From: Myxococcales bacterium
GTDB lineage: Bacteria > Myxococcota > Polyangia > Nannocystales > Nannocystaceae
Length of the DNA: 37,291 bases
Assembly: GCA_016793465.1 (NCBI GenBank)
Contig: JAEUJW010000006.1
Coordinates: 1 to 37,291 of the forward strand
Direction of reading: 5' to 3'
The position numbers and the translations under genes are program-made. Every line of letters starts with the position of its first letter. The first letter of the stretch is position 1. Shown here in pieces: positions 22,675-31,090 of the stretch. The notes below the pieces were generated by a model that made no database searches, was not told the DNA's origin, and was given only the letters and a program-made list of their open reading frames with translations.

Positions 22675-23676
22675 GTGACCCACCTCGGAACCCAGTGGAC
22701 CGCCGAGCTCTACGGCTGCGACCCCGACCTCCTCGACGACGAGCGCACGATCGCCGCGCTCATGCTCGCCGCCGCTGACGTCGCCCGCGCGACCATCGTC
22801 GACAGCCGCTTCCACCGCTTCTCCCCCCACGGCGTGTCCGGCGTGGTCGTCATCGCCGAGTCGCACATCGCCATCCACACCTGGCCCGAGCACGGCTACG
22901 CCGCCCTCGACGTGTTCACCTGCGGCGACTCGTTGCGCACCGACGCGGCCTTCCACTTCCTCGCCGGGCGCCTGAAGGCCTCCCGCGTCACCTCCACCCG
23001 CACCCACCGCGGCGACCCGCGCCGCATCGCCGCCCACCGCGCCCCGCCCCCGCCGCAGCTGCACCCCGCGCTCTACCGCTACGACGACGAGTTCGTCGCC
23101 CGCTTCCTCCGACCCTCGCAGCCCCGCGAGCTCGCCGAGCAGGTCCACCTGCTCGACCTGTTCACCCCCGAGTGGTGCGCCCTGATCGTCGAGGAGTGCG
23201 AGCACCACGGCGGCTGGGTCACCGTGCTCGAGCGCTCCGCCGCCGACCACGGCGACCTCCCCGGCGTCGAGGACACCTACGAGCCCGACACGACCCTCTC
23301 GTGGGAGTCGCTCCCCGGCCTCGAGGCGGTCTACGCCGCGGTCCTCGAGCACCACGTCCGCCCCGTCGTCGAGCGCCTGTGGCCGACCTGGCGCCTGCAG
23401 AAATGGGACCCGCCCGCGACCCGCCGCTACGAGCCCCACGTCGTCGCCGGCATGGACCTCCACCACGACGCCGAGTCCGTCGCCATGGTCGGCTACCTCA
23501 ACGCCGACTTCACCGGCGGCGGCACCGAGTTCCCCCGCTGGGGCCTCGTCGTCGGCGACCACGCGAGCGTCCGCGTCGGCTCGCTCGTCGTGTTCCCCGG
23601 CGGCGTCTCCCACGCCCACGCCGCCCGCCCGGTCACCGCCGGCCGCCGCTACACCCTCGCCAACTCGCTCTACTGA
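22675..23676 (+). CDS. Fusion: S-adenosylmethionine decarboxylase and 2-oxoglutarate/Fe(II) oxygenase
   Basis: 333 residues from a GTG start. Residues 1-115 are a complete prokaryotic SpeH-type AdoMet decarboxylase proenzyme: FYGC-type ELYGCDPDLLDD, FSPHGVSGVVVIAESH with the Glu62-Ser63 self-cleavage site (Ser63 becomes the pyruvoyl group), His68 and Cys83 in FTCGD. After a His/Pro linker, residues about 135-333 form a prolyl/lysyl-hydroxylase-like oxygenase: YEPHVVAGMDLHHDAE with the H263-x-D265 metal site, GGGTEFPRW, a distal His in GGVSHAHAARPV and the 2-oxoglutarate-binding Arg in TAGRRY. The oxygenase half is a clear paralog of the stand-alone protein at 32082-32702. Self-cleavage would leave the oxygenase attached to the alpha chain. 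I know no described protein with this architecture. Confidence 0.93.
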   Translation: MTHLGTQWTAELYGCDPDLLDDERTIAALMLAAADVARATIVDSRFHRFSPHGVSGVVVIAESHIAIHTWPEHGYAALDVFTCGDSLRTDAAFHFLAGRLKASRVTSTRTHRGDPRRIAAHRAPPPPQLHPALYRYDDEFVARFLRPSQPRELAEQVHLLDLFTPEWCALIVEECEHHGGWVTVLERSAADHGDLPGVEDTYEPDTTLSWESLPGLEAVYAAVLEHHVRPVVERLWPTWRLQKWDPPATRRYEPHVVAGMDLHHDAESVAMVGYLNADFTGGGTEFPRWGLVVGDHASVRVGSLVVFPGGVSHAHAARPVTAGRRYTLANSLY

Positions 23677-23932
23677 GCCACCCCGTCGCCCGAGGCTCGC
23701 CATCCTCTCCGCGCATCCCCGCACGCCGCACCACGCCGCACCGCCCAGCGCGACGCGCCTCGCCGACCTCGTCGCGCCGCATCGCGGGTCGTCCGCCGCC
23801 GCTCCGCCCGACGGCGCCCGGCTGCTCGCGGAGGCCCTCGCCGAGCTCGCGGCCCACGGCCTCGTCGTCGACGTCGACGCCGCCACGCGCCGGGCCGCGG
23901 TCGCGCTCGCCGGACACTCCGCGGCCGACGCC

Positions 23933-25054
23933 GTGCTCGCCGACTTCGCCCCGGTCGAGGCCGTCGCGCTCGCGCTCGCCGGGCCGCCCGCCTGGCTGCT
24001 CGTCGTCGACGAGGCGCGGACCCTCGAGATCGTGCGCCGGGTGGTCGGCGCCCGCGGCGTGGTGCTGTGCACCGCGACGCCGCCCCAGCTCGCCCGCGTC
24101 GACCCCGCCGCGCTGCCTCCGTTCGACCGGATCTTCCACGCCGCCGATCGCACGCCGCCGTTCGCCGGCCGCGCGCAAGCCGTCCCCGCGACCTCACCGC
24201 CGCACGCCCGCACCTGGCGCCTGACCCCGGCGGAAACCGGCTGGCAGCCGCTCGGATGCGGCGGCGACTACGTCGTGTTCCACCGCGACCAGGAGGTCCT
24301 CCGACTCGCCCGCCACCCCGCGCTCCTGCCGACCCTCCGACGCGAGCAGGCGCTGCTCGCCTGGCTCGCGCCACGTCTGCCCTGTGCGGTCCCGGAGATC
24401 CGCGAGGTCTTCTTCGACGACACATGGCTGGCCGCCCGCGCCCGCCTGCTCCCCGGCCGTCCACTCACCACACCGCTCCTCGGACCCGCCCTCGCCGTCG
24501 ACCTCGCCGCGTTCCTCGCCGCCCTCCACGCGGCCCCGCCGGCCTCGGCGCCCGCGATCACCGCGGTCCGTCGCCTCGACACCACCCCGGCCCGCCTGTG
24601 GGCCCGCCTCCGCGCCCGCGTGGCCCGCTACCTGCTCCACCGCGGCGGCGCGCTCCGCCTCTCCGCGCTGCTCGCCGACCTGCCGCCCCGCCTCTTCGAC
24701 GCCGTCGCGCGCTGGCTCGCCACCCCACCGACCGACGAGCCCTTCCAGCGCACCTACATCCACGGCGACCTCGTCGGCAACCTCCTCGTCGACGCGGACG
24801 ACCGCCTCGCGGGCGTGCTCGACTGGGGCGACACCGGCGTCGGCGACCCCGCCCGCGACCTCGGCGGCCTCGCGGCGCTCGGCGGCGCAGCGGCTCTGGA
24901 CCGCATCCTCGCCGCCTACCCGCCCTCCGTCGCTCGCCACCGCGTCACCCACTACTGGCGCCTCGAGCTCGTCGATGTCGTCAGCGAGCTCGCCTTCCTC
25001 GATCAGCCGCTCGCGCCCTGGCTGCCTCGGTTGGGAGAGGCGTTCGATGTCTGA
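23933..25054 (+). CDS. APH/choline-kinase-like phosphotransferase with N-terminal alpha/beta domain
   Basis: 373 residues from the GTG at 23933. The C-terminal part (about 95-373) is an aminoglycoside-phosphotransferase-type kinase: Brenner motif HGDLVGNLLV, metal-binding LDWGDTGVGDPARDLGG and an N-lobe GWQPLGCGGDYVVFHR. The start is uncertain. The same frame is open and codon-biased like the gene (nearly all G/C third positions) back to about 23684, encoding LAILSAHPRTPHH and a Rossmann-like segment, yet it holds no ATG, GTG or TTG upstream of 23933. Either the gene uses a rare start such as ATC at 23702 or an upstream base change removed it. It lies in the polyamine operon and overlaps the transporter by 8 nt. 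Phosphorylation of a polyamine product is speculation. Confidence 0.75.
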   Translation: MLADFAPVEAVALALAGPPAWLLVVDEARTLEIVRRVVGARGVVLCTATPPQLARVDPAALPPFDRIFHAADRTPPFAGRAQAVPATSPPHARTWRLTPAETGWQPLGCGGDYVVFHRDQEVLRLARHPALLPTLRREQALLAWLAPRLPCAVPEIREVFFDDTWLAARARLLPGRPLTTPLLGPALAVDLAAFLAALHAAPPASAPAITAVRRLDTTPARLWARLRARVARYLLHRGGALRLSALLADLPPRLFDAVARWLATPPTDEPFQRTYIHGDLVGNLLVDADDRLAGVLDWGDTGVGDPARDLGGLAALGGAAALDRILAAYPPSVARHRVTHYWRLELVDVVSELAFLDQPLAPWLPRLGEAFDV

Positions 25055-26312
25055 CCACACACCCGCGCGATCCCTCGCCGCGCGTGCCCTCGACGTCCGC
25101 CCCGGCGAGCAGCGCCGCGTCGCCGCGCTGTTCACCGCGTCGTTCACCCTCGGCCTGGCCCTGACCCTGTTCGACCTCGCGGTCGCCGCCCACCTGCTCG
25201 CCGCCGCCGCGCCCGAAGATCTGCCGTGGGCCCGCGTCGCCGTCGGCGCCGCCGTGCTCGCCTCCGGAGCGGCCCTCGCCGCCCTCCGCGTCCGCCTGAG
25301 CCCCGCAGCGCTCGCCGCCGGCCCGCTCATGCTCCTCGCCGCCGTCGGTCTCTCCCTCGTCCCCCTGCTCGCCGAGCCCCCGGGCCTGACCGCCCTCCTC
25401 GGCCTCTACGCCGCCCAGCGCGTGCTCTCGGCCCTCGCCATCGTCGCCTTCTGGACGGTCGCCGCCCGCGCCCTCGACGTCGCCGAGAGCCGCCGCCTCT
25501 ACGCGCTCGTCAGCGCCGGCGAGCTGCTCGCCGTCGTGGTGATCGGCCTCGCCGCCGGGCCGCTGCACCGCGCGCTCGCGCTGCAGGGCCTGCTCGCGCT
25601 GTCGCTGGTCCTGCTCGCCGCCGGGGCCGCGCTGCTGCTCCCGCTCGCTCGTCGCCCACGGAGCGAGCGAGCCGCCGCGCCGACCCCTGAGGCGCCCGCG
25701 AACCGCGACGAGCGCCGCCACGCCGCCCGCTGCGTCGCCTACCACGTCGCTTACAACGTGACCTGCACCCTCGTCGACTTCGCCGCGCTGCTCGCCGTCC
25801 AGCGCGCCGACCCCGGCCGCCCCGACGCCCTCGCCGCGACACTCGGGGCCCTCGTCGCCGCCCGCGTCGCCGTCGCCGCCGTCGCCCGCCTGGTCGTCGC
25901 CGGACGGCTCCTCGAACGCCTCGGCCCCGGCCCGGCCCTCGCACTCGGACCGGCCGCCGTCCTCGTCGTCGCCGCGGCCGCCCTGCTGTCCGGCGCCGCC
26001 GCGTCGGCGCCCCTGATGACCGCGCTCGCGCTGACGACCGCCGAGGCCGCCGCCCGCAGCGCCGTCGGCAAGCCGGCCTTCATGACGACCCAGCGGCCGC
26101 TGCCCGCCGCCCTCCGCACCCGCACGCTCGTCACCACCGAGACCCTCGCCGCCCCGCTCACCGCCGGCCTGGTCGGCGCGCTGCTCCTGCTGGCCCCGAG
26201 CACCTGGCTCTCGGGACCTGTCCTCCTGGTCATCCTCTGCGCCACCACGCTGGCCTGGCTGTCCGCCGCCCGCACCCTGACCCGCTCGTACCTCCGCCTC
26301 ACGACGAGCTAG
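25047..26312 (+). CDS. Integral membrane transporter, paralog of 17299-18573
   Basis: 421 residues from an ATG that overlaps the kinase stop by 8 nt. About 12 hydrophobic segments with a polar central loop near residues 198-212. The conserved block TTAEAAARSAVGKPAFMTTQ followed by RPLPAALRTRT matches the transporter at 17299 and the relic at 9536, and recalls Npt-type nucleotide transporters of the MFS fold. As the last gene of the left polyamine operon it may export the product; substrate unknown. Its stop codon and that of the convergent VOC gene share the tetranucleotide CTAG at 26309-26312. Confidence 0.8.
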   Translation: MSDHTPARSLAARALDVRPGEQRRVAALFTASFTLGLALTLFDLAVAAHLLAAAAPEDLPWARVAVGAAVLASGAALAALRVRLSPAALAAGPLMLLAAVGLSLVPLLAEPPGLTALLGLYAAQRVLSALAIVAFWTVAARALDVAESRRLYALVSAGELLAVVVIGLAAGPLHRALALQGLLALSLVLLAAGAALLLPLARRPRSERAAAPTPEAPANRDERRHAARCVAYHVAYNVTCTLVDFAALLAVQRADPGRPDALAATLGALVAARVAVAAVARLVVAGRLLERLGPGPALALGPAAVLVVAAAALLSGAAASAPLMTALALTTAEAAARSAVGKPAFMTTQRPLPAALRTRTLVTTETLAAPLTAGLVGALLLLAPSTWLSGPVLLVILCATTLAWLSAARTLTRSYLRLTTS

Positions 26313-27355
26313 CTGTCGCGCCTCGTAAACGCGCTGGTACCGGCCGGCCCGCGCTCGAACACGAGGATGCGCAGACCCTCGGAGCGGTCGCGCGGGAGGT
26401 AGGCGAAGCGGTCCCCGGTCGACTCGACGAGGACAGACTTCTGTCCGTCCGGCAGCGGCGTGCCGTCGCCAGCGGTCATGGTGATGCCGCCGGCCTGCAT
26501 GCGGTCGGAGAACGCCGCGATGTCCGCCACCTCGGCGGCGAGCTCGAGGATGGCGCCGTCACCGAGGCGCTCGTCGCCGAGCAGCGCGCGGCCGTCCTCC
26601 GGTGCGGCCGGCGCCAGCAACGCGAGCCACATGCCGCGCTCGTTGCCGCGGATCCACGCGTGACCCGCGTCGCCGAAGCCCGTCCAGCCGCGGCGAAGCC
26701 CCGGCGCGCTGGCGTGGCGCGGCAGGTTCAGGATGTCGGTGTAGACCTCCGCGGTCTTCTCGAGGTCGGCGGCGAGGATCACCGCGTGGTCGAGGCGGGG
26801 GGTGTCGCGGGGCGTACGCTGGTGCTCGCCCCAGGTGCGATCGCGCAGGAGCACCACCCCGGTCGGGTACTCCCAGAACAGCTCGATGCTGGTGCCGCGG
26901 GCGAGGTCGAACGGGAGGTAAGAAAGCAGCTCGTCGGCGCGCTGCCTGTCGCCGTGCTCGTCGATGAACCACTCGCGGAGCAGGCCGCCGACCGCGAGCG
27001 GCTTGCCGTCCATACCGATGAGGTCGATCCCCCGCGCCTTCATCGCGGCGACCGCGGCGTCGAAGTCGCCGACCTCGAAGTCGAGCTCCACCAGGCTGCC
27101 GTTGCCCTTCTGCCGGAGGAACTCCATGCCAGGTCCCTCCGTCGTCGGCTGCACGAGCTCGAGCCAGAACCCGTTCGCGTCGATGAAGGCGAGCCGCATG
27201 CCACCGTAGACCGTGTCGCCGTCGTCCACGCCGAAGTCGAGCGGGTGCCGGCGCCACCCGAGCACGCCCTCGAGGAACGCGGCCGTCCGATCGATGTCCT
27301 CGACCCACACGGCCATGTGCTCGAGACTTGGTTGTATCTTGCTGCTCGTGTCCAT
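26309..27355 (-). CDS. Double-VOC (glyoxalase/dioxygenase-like) protein
   Basis: 348 residues from the ATG at 27355. Two vicinal-oxygen-chelate modules in tandem: residues about 10-165 (LEHMAVWVEDIDRTAAFLEGVLGW, ELDFEVGDFDAAVAAMKARG, SIELFWEYP) and about 180-340 (LDHAVILAADLEKTAEVYTDIL, DRMQAGGITMTAG). The first opens with a His of the type that binds metal, and a matching Glu is present in SIELFWEY. The family covers glyoxalase I, extradiol dioxygenases and fosfomycin-type resistance proteins; the exact reaction cannot be told. It lies 8 bp downstream of the MDR reductase and is surely in its operon. Confidence 0.85.
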   Translation of the reverse strand: MDTSSKIQPSLEHMAVWVEDIDRTAAFLEGVLGWRRHPLDFGVDDGDTVYGGMRLAFIDANGFWLELVQPTTEGPGMEFLRQKGNGSLVELDFEVGDFDAAVAAMKARGIDLIGMDGKPLAVGGLLREWFIDEHGDRQRADELLSYLPFDLARGTSIELFWEYPTGVVLLRDRTWGEHQRTPRDTPRLDHAVILAADLEKTAEVYTDILNLPRHASAPGLRRGWTGFGDAGHAWIRGNERGMWLALLAPAAPEDGRALLGDERLGDGAILELAAEVADIAAFSDRMQAGGITMTAGDGTPLPDGQKSVLVESTGDRFAYLPRDRSEGLRILVFERGPAGTSAFTRRDS

Positions 27356-27363
27356 TGTCCTCC

Positions 27364-28404
27364 TCACTCGGTTCGTTCGAGCCGCACCAGCGGCTTGCCG
27401 ATGTGGCCGCCGGTGAAGAGCGAGCACAGCGCCTGCGGCGCCCGCTCGATCCCCTCGTACACGACCTCCGGCACGGTCATCTGTCCCTCGCGCCGCCAGC
27501 GGAGCATGTCGTCCACGAACCGATCGTAGACGTCGAGGGAGTCCATGAATCGGTACGGCTGGATCGTCACGTAGCGATCCAGCACCCACTCGAAGTTCTC
27601 CAGCCGGGCCTTGCCGCCGGCGCTGTACATGCTGATCATCCCGGCGATCAGCACCTGTCCCAGCTCGTTCATCAGCGGCAAGCACGCGGCGAGGTGCTCG
27701 GGCCCGACGCCCTCGAGCACCACGTCGATGCCCCCCGGACACGCACGCCGCAGCGCCTCGGCGTGGGGCTCTCTGCGGTAGTTGTAGGCGACGTCGACGC
27801 CGACGACGTCGGTCAGCCAGCGCACCTTCTCGTCGGTCCCGGCCGAGGCGACGACGCGCATGCCGCGGATCTTCGCCAACTGGCAGCCGATCGCCCCGAC
27901 CGTCCCGGCGCCGCTCGACACGACCACGGTCCCGCCAGGGACGCCGCGAGCCAGCACCGCCACCCCGCGGTAGGCGGCCAGCGCCGCGACGCCGAGCAGG
28001 CCGACGTAGTCCCGGGGCTCCGCGCCGGGGGCCGAGCGGCGCGCCAGCGCGTCGCTCGCAGACAGGTAGGGGACGAAGACCCCGCCGTCGGAGACGAAGT
28101 GCTCCTGCCAGCCCGACAGGCTCTCGACGATGTCGCCGACGGCGAACCCGGGATTGCGCGACTCGAGCACACGCCCGACGGACGGCCCGTCGAGCGGCCG
28201 ATGCAGCGGCCAGGGCTCGAGGTCGGTCGCCGCCTCGCCCATGCTGCGTCGCATGTACGGGTCGACGGACATCCACAGGTTCTCGACGAGCACCTGCCCG
28301 TCGCGGAGCTCCTGCAGGTCGGCCTCGACGAGCGCGAAGTCCGACGGTTGCGCGAGCCCCTGCGGCCTTCGCACGAGATGGATCTGTCGGGTCCTGCGCG
28401 GCAT
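27364..28404 (-). CDS. Zinc-independent MDR oxidoreductase (NADP-dependent alkenal/one reductase type)
   Basis: 346 residues from the ATG at 28404, preferred over an ATG 81 nt upstream because the latter precedes the sigma-54 promoter. The N-terminal domain has LVENLWMSVDPYMRRSM, typical of the curcumin reductase / leukotriene B4 dehydrogenase / CurA branch of the medium-chain family. The Rossmann domain has SSGAGTVGAIGCQLAKIRG (nucleotide binding) and FTGGHIGKPLVRL near the end. Members reduce C=C bonds of alpha,beta-unsaturated carbonyls with NADPH, for example aldehydes formed by oxidation. A detoxifying role with the double-VOC gene is plausible. Driven by a sigma-54 promoter with a 7-nt leader. 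Confidence 0.9.
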   Translation of the reverse strand: MPRRTRQIHLVRRPQGLAQPSDFALVEADLQELRDGQVLVENLWMSVDPYMRRSMGEAATDLEPWPLHRPLDGPSVGRVLESRNPGFAVGDIVESLSGWQEHFVSDGGVFVPYLSASDALARRSAPGAEPRDYVGLLGVAALAAYRGVAVLARGVPGGTVVVSSGAGTVGAIGCQLAKIRGMRVVASAGTDEKVRWLTDVVGVDVAYNYRREPHAEALRRACPGGIDVVLEGVGPEHLAACLPLMNELGQVLIAGMISMYSAGGKARLENFEWVLDRYVTIQPYRFMDSLDVYDRFVDDMLRWRREGQMTVPEVVYEGIERAPQALCSLFTGGHIGKPLVRLERTE

Positions 28405-28421
28405 GACGACGCGGGACCCCA

Positions 28422-28437
28422 AGCAACCCGCGTGCCA
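28422..28437 (-). promoter_or_regulatory. Sigma-54 promoter of the MDR-VOC operon
   Basis: On the minus strand TGGCACGCGGGTTGCT, a full consensus match. Predicted +1 is 28411, seven nucleotides before the ATG at 28404. Confidence 0.88.
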
Positions 28438-28490
28438 CGGCGGGCGCGGGCCGGTCCAGCGAAGGGCGGGCGGGCGCGCCGGCATCGGGT

Positions 28491-28510
28491 GGCACGGGTG
28501 GCACGGTGCC
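28491..28510 (+). promoter_or_regulatory. Enhancer (UAS) element, copy 4
   Basis: GGCAC-GGGT-GGCAC-G-GTGCC, 80-99 bp upstream of the predicted start at 28411. It differs from copy 1 only in three bases of the N4 spacer. Confidence 0.75.
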
Positions 28511-28530
28511 GCAGCGCTAGACCGGACGGG

Positions 28531-29601
28531 TCAACGCGCGGCGTCGATGGCCTTCGCGCAGTCGGAGGCCGGCATCGCGGCGATCCACCGACGAATGAGC
28601 GCGAGGCCGTCGCTGTCGAGCTGCAGCGCGCCGAGCTCCGGCATCCGGATGTCGGGTTCGGTGTGCGACATCCGGAACGCGAGGATCGACCGCTCCGGCG
28701 AGCCCGGGACGACGTCGTACTCGAGGCCGCCTGCGCCGGCTCCTGCGGCCCGCGGCGTCTTGCACACGCCGAGTCGCCCCGCGCCCTGGTCCTCGCTGCC
28801 GAGCCACAGGCCCGTGCTGCCGGCGTCCCCGCCCCGGCGGTGGCAATGGCCGCAGTTGCCGTCGAGGTACGATCGGGCGCGCGCGTCGAGGTCACCGGCG
28901 CCGTCCGGAGCGGTCAGACGCGGCCGCTCCGCGGCCGGTGTCGGCGCGCGCTCGAACAGCCCGAGCGTATGGAGGTGATCGATCTGATCGCCGTGGGCGT
29001 CGTGCGAGCGCGCGAGCTGTCGCGTCCGCAGGCCGAGCAAGCCGAGCGCTCCGTCCCGCGCGTGACACGTCCAGCAGTCCTCGCCGCTGGGGATCCGGTA
29101 CTCCTGGTGGTATGCCGCGCCCGCCGCGTCGACCCTCGGCACGTGCACGCGAGCGCCGGGGACGAGGCGGGTCGCGTCGGTCTGCGCCTCGTTCCAGCGG
29201 TACACGTGCGGCCGCCAGCCACCTCCCTCGCGCACCATCAGGCGTGTCTCGATCAGCGTCCGGCCGCGCGTCGGGTCGCGGTCGTCCCGCGGCAGCGCGA
29301 ACGTCTTGGCGACGACAGTCCCGACCGGGAACTCCCACGTCCCCTCGTCGGAGTAGCCGACCTGACCGCCCGGCGGCAGACGGAAGAACCGCAGCTTCTC
29401 GGCGCCGTCCGTGAACAGCGGCGCGATCACCTCGTACGCGTGGACCCCCGCGGCGGGCGCCTGCTCGGCGCCTGTCCCCTGGAACAGGCCCCACGCGCAC
29501 AGGTGCTCGGGGACCACGCCCGCACGCTGCGGCGCGCACGGGTCGCGTCCGCACGCCGCGGCGGTCAGCGTCGCGACCAGCAGGCTCGTTCGCCCCGTCA
29601 C
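28531..29601 (-). CDS. SO2930-type di-haem c-type cytochrome lipoprotein
   Basis: 356 residues from the GTG at 29601, which overlaps the preceding stop as GTGA. The signal peptide ends in a lipobox-like TAAAC (Cys17). Two haem sites are present, CWTCH (176-180) and CGHCH (250-254). Text such as WGLFQGTG, PLFTDGAEKLRFFRLPPG, FPVGTVVAKTFALP and SGEDCWTCHARDGALGLLGL is characteristic of the SO2930 family of di-haem cytochromes (TIGR03806). That family is usually encoded beside an SO2929-type beta-helix protein, exactly as here. It is probably attached to an outer periplasmic or surface face; physiological partner unknown. Confidence 0.88.
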   Translation of the reverse strand: MTGRTSLLVATLTAAACGRDPCAPQRAGVVPEHLCAWGLFQGTGAEQAPAAGVHAYEVIAPLFTDGAEKLRFFRLPPGGQVGYSDEGTWEFPVGTVVAKTFALPRDDRDPTRGRTLIETRLMVREGGGWRPHVYRWNEAQTDATRLVPGARVHVPRVDAAGAAYHQEYRIPSGEDCWTCHARDGALGLLGLRTRQLARSHDAHGDQIDHLHTLGLFERAPTPAAERPRLTAPDGAGDLDARARSYLDGNCGHCHRRGGDAGSTGLWLGSEDQGAGRLGVCKTPRAAGAGAGGLEYDVVPGSPERSILAFRMSHTEPDIRMPELGALQLDSDGLALIRRWIAAMPASDCAKAIDAAR

Positions 29602-30896
29602 GTCGGCCTCCGGACCGGCGCCAGCGCGGGCAGCTCGCAGTCGTGGGCCGACGCGTCGGAGCGCTCGCCCCCGCGGCCGAGGCCGTCGAATTCGACGAAC
29701 GTCCCGCCGTCGTTCGCGCGCACGCACAGCCCGCGCGCAGGCCCGCGGGCGCCCGGCTCCGCGACGCCGTCCCACGCGACGTCGGACCCCCGCACCAGCC
29801 CGAAGCGCTCGCGGAGCTGCGGCGCCGGCCCGGCCCCGTTGTCGGCGAACCGATTGCCAAGGATGTACACGCTCGACGGATCTGGATCGAAATGAGGATC
29901 CGCCGCGACCGGCGGGAGGATCGTGTCGACCGTGCGAAAGCTGAGCACGATGACCCCGGCCGAGACGTTCTCCGAGAACGTGTTGTCGCGGATCTCCACG
30001 CGGTCGTGGGCGATCACGTAGACGCCGACCCCGTGGGCGAAGGTCTCCCTGGTCACCCCGTCGGTCGTCACGTCGAAGTTGTTCCCGCGGAACGTGTTGC
30101 CGACCACGAGCGCACCCCCGCCGTTGCCCGCCGGCTGGAGCGGCAGGTCGATCACCGCCAGACCCGCCGTGTTGTCATACAGCTCGTTGCTCACTACCTC
30201 CACGTCGCGCGTGTTCTCGAGCTGGATCCCGAGGATGTTGCCATACGCCCGGTTGTCGCGGATCACCACCCGCTCCGACTGCCCCGCGTAGATCCCGGCG
30301 TCTCGCGTGTACGACGCCTCGCAGCCCTCCACCAGCACGTCGCGCGACTCGACCGGATAGAGCCCGTAGTTCCCGTTGCGCGCGTCGACGCCGCGCGTCC
30401 ACGTGACCCGGAGGCCGCGCAGCGTCACCCCCTCGCTCCCGCGGACCTCGATCGCGTCGCCCGCGACGTTCTGCACCGTCAGATCTGCGAGCGTGAACTC
30501 CTTCATCCCGGCGAACTTGAGCCCGTTGGGCCCGACCACGTCGTGGAAGTCGAGGACGGCGCCGGCGCCGACGCCCGGCCCCTCGTCGATCCCCTTCAGG
30601 GTGAGGCCCCGCCTCCCGGACGCGCTCAGGCGATCGGTGCGGATGTCGAACGTCCCGGACAGGCAGATCGTCGCGCCGTCCTCCGCCTCGCCGAGCGCCG
30701 CCTGGATCGCGTCACGCCCCCCGTCGGCCGCGCGGAGCACGACGGTGCACCCGTCCGACGGTGAGCCCGCCCCGCCGCAAGCGCTCGTCGACACGAACAC
30801 CGCCATCACCGCGACGAGCCCGCATCTCGATCTCCCGGGGCAGGAGGGTCCGTCTCCACGTGCACGCTCGGGTCCTTCGCAGGGCGCCGCGATCAT
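29598..30896 (-). CDS. SO2929-type parallel beta-helix lipoprotein
   Basis: 432 residues from the ATG at 30896, supported by a sigma-54 promoter whose predicted +1 is 30897. The N-terminus is long, with the hydrophobic part CGLVAVMAVFVSTSAC at about 26-41 ending in a lipobox-like TSAC; a shorter start at 30806 is possible. The body is a right-handed parallel beta-helix: repeated short strands such as GVTLRGLRV, RDVLVEGCEA, RVVIRDNRAYGN, RDVEVVSNELYDN, GALVVGNTFRGN, RVEIRDNTFSEN. This matches the NosD-like family TIGR03805, and its partner TIGR03806 cytochrome overlaps it downstream. Some members degrade or bind polysaccharides; the function of this pair is not known. Confidence 0.85.
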   Translation of the reverse strand: MIAAPCEGPERARGDGPSCPGRSRCGLVAVMAVFVSTSACGGAGSPSDGCTVVLRAADGGRDAIQAALGEAEDGATICLSGTFDIRTDRLSASGRRGLTLKGIDEGPGVGAGAVLDFHDVVGPNGLKFAGMKEFTLADLTVQNVAGDAIEVRGSEGVTLRGLRVTWTRGVDARNGNYGLYPVESRDVLVEGCEASYTRDAGIYAGQSERVVIRDNRAYGNILGIQLENTRDVEVVSNELYDNTAGLAVIDLPLQPAGNGGGALVVGNTFRGNNFDVTTDGVTRETFAHGVGVYVIAHDRVEIRDNTFSENVSAGVIVLSFRTVDTILPPVAADPHFDPDPSSVYILGNRFADNGAGPAPQLRERFGLVRGSDVAWDGVAEPGARGPARGLCVRANDGGTFVEFDGLGRGGERSDASAHDCELPALAPVRRPT

Positions 30897-30907
30897 GAGC
30901 TCGATAC

Positions 30908-30923
30908 AGCAATGAACGTGCCA
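30908..30923 (-). promoter_or_regulatory. Sigma-54 promoter of the beta-helix/cytochrome operon
   Basis: On the minus strand TGGCACGTTCATTGCT, a full consensus match. Predicted +1 is 30897, one nucleotide before the ATG at 30896. Confidence 0.88.
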
Positions 30924-30967
30924 GGCGTGCGCCTGGACCCCCGGATCAGGTCGTACAGGTGCCTTGC

Positions 30968-30987
30968 GGCACCGTGCCGGCTGTGCC
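30968..30987 (-). promoter_or_regulatory. Enhancer (UAS) element, copy 5
   Basis: GGCAC-C-GTGCC-GGCT-GTGCC, the exact reverse orientation of the shared element. It lies 71-90 bp upstream of the predicted start at 30897. A further GGCAC follows at 30991. Confidence 0.75.
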
Positions 30988-31090
30988 ATCGGCACCGGCG
31001 ATCGGCGTGTCGGCGATGTCGATGCGCACGCGAGCCTCGGCCAGTGTTCACGGCACGAGCGACGAACGCGTGCACCGCGCGTGAGGGGGA

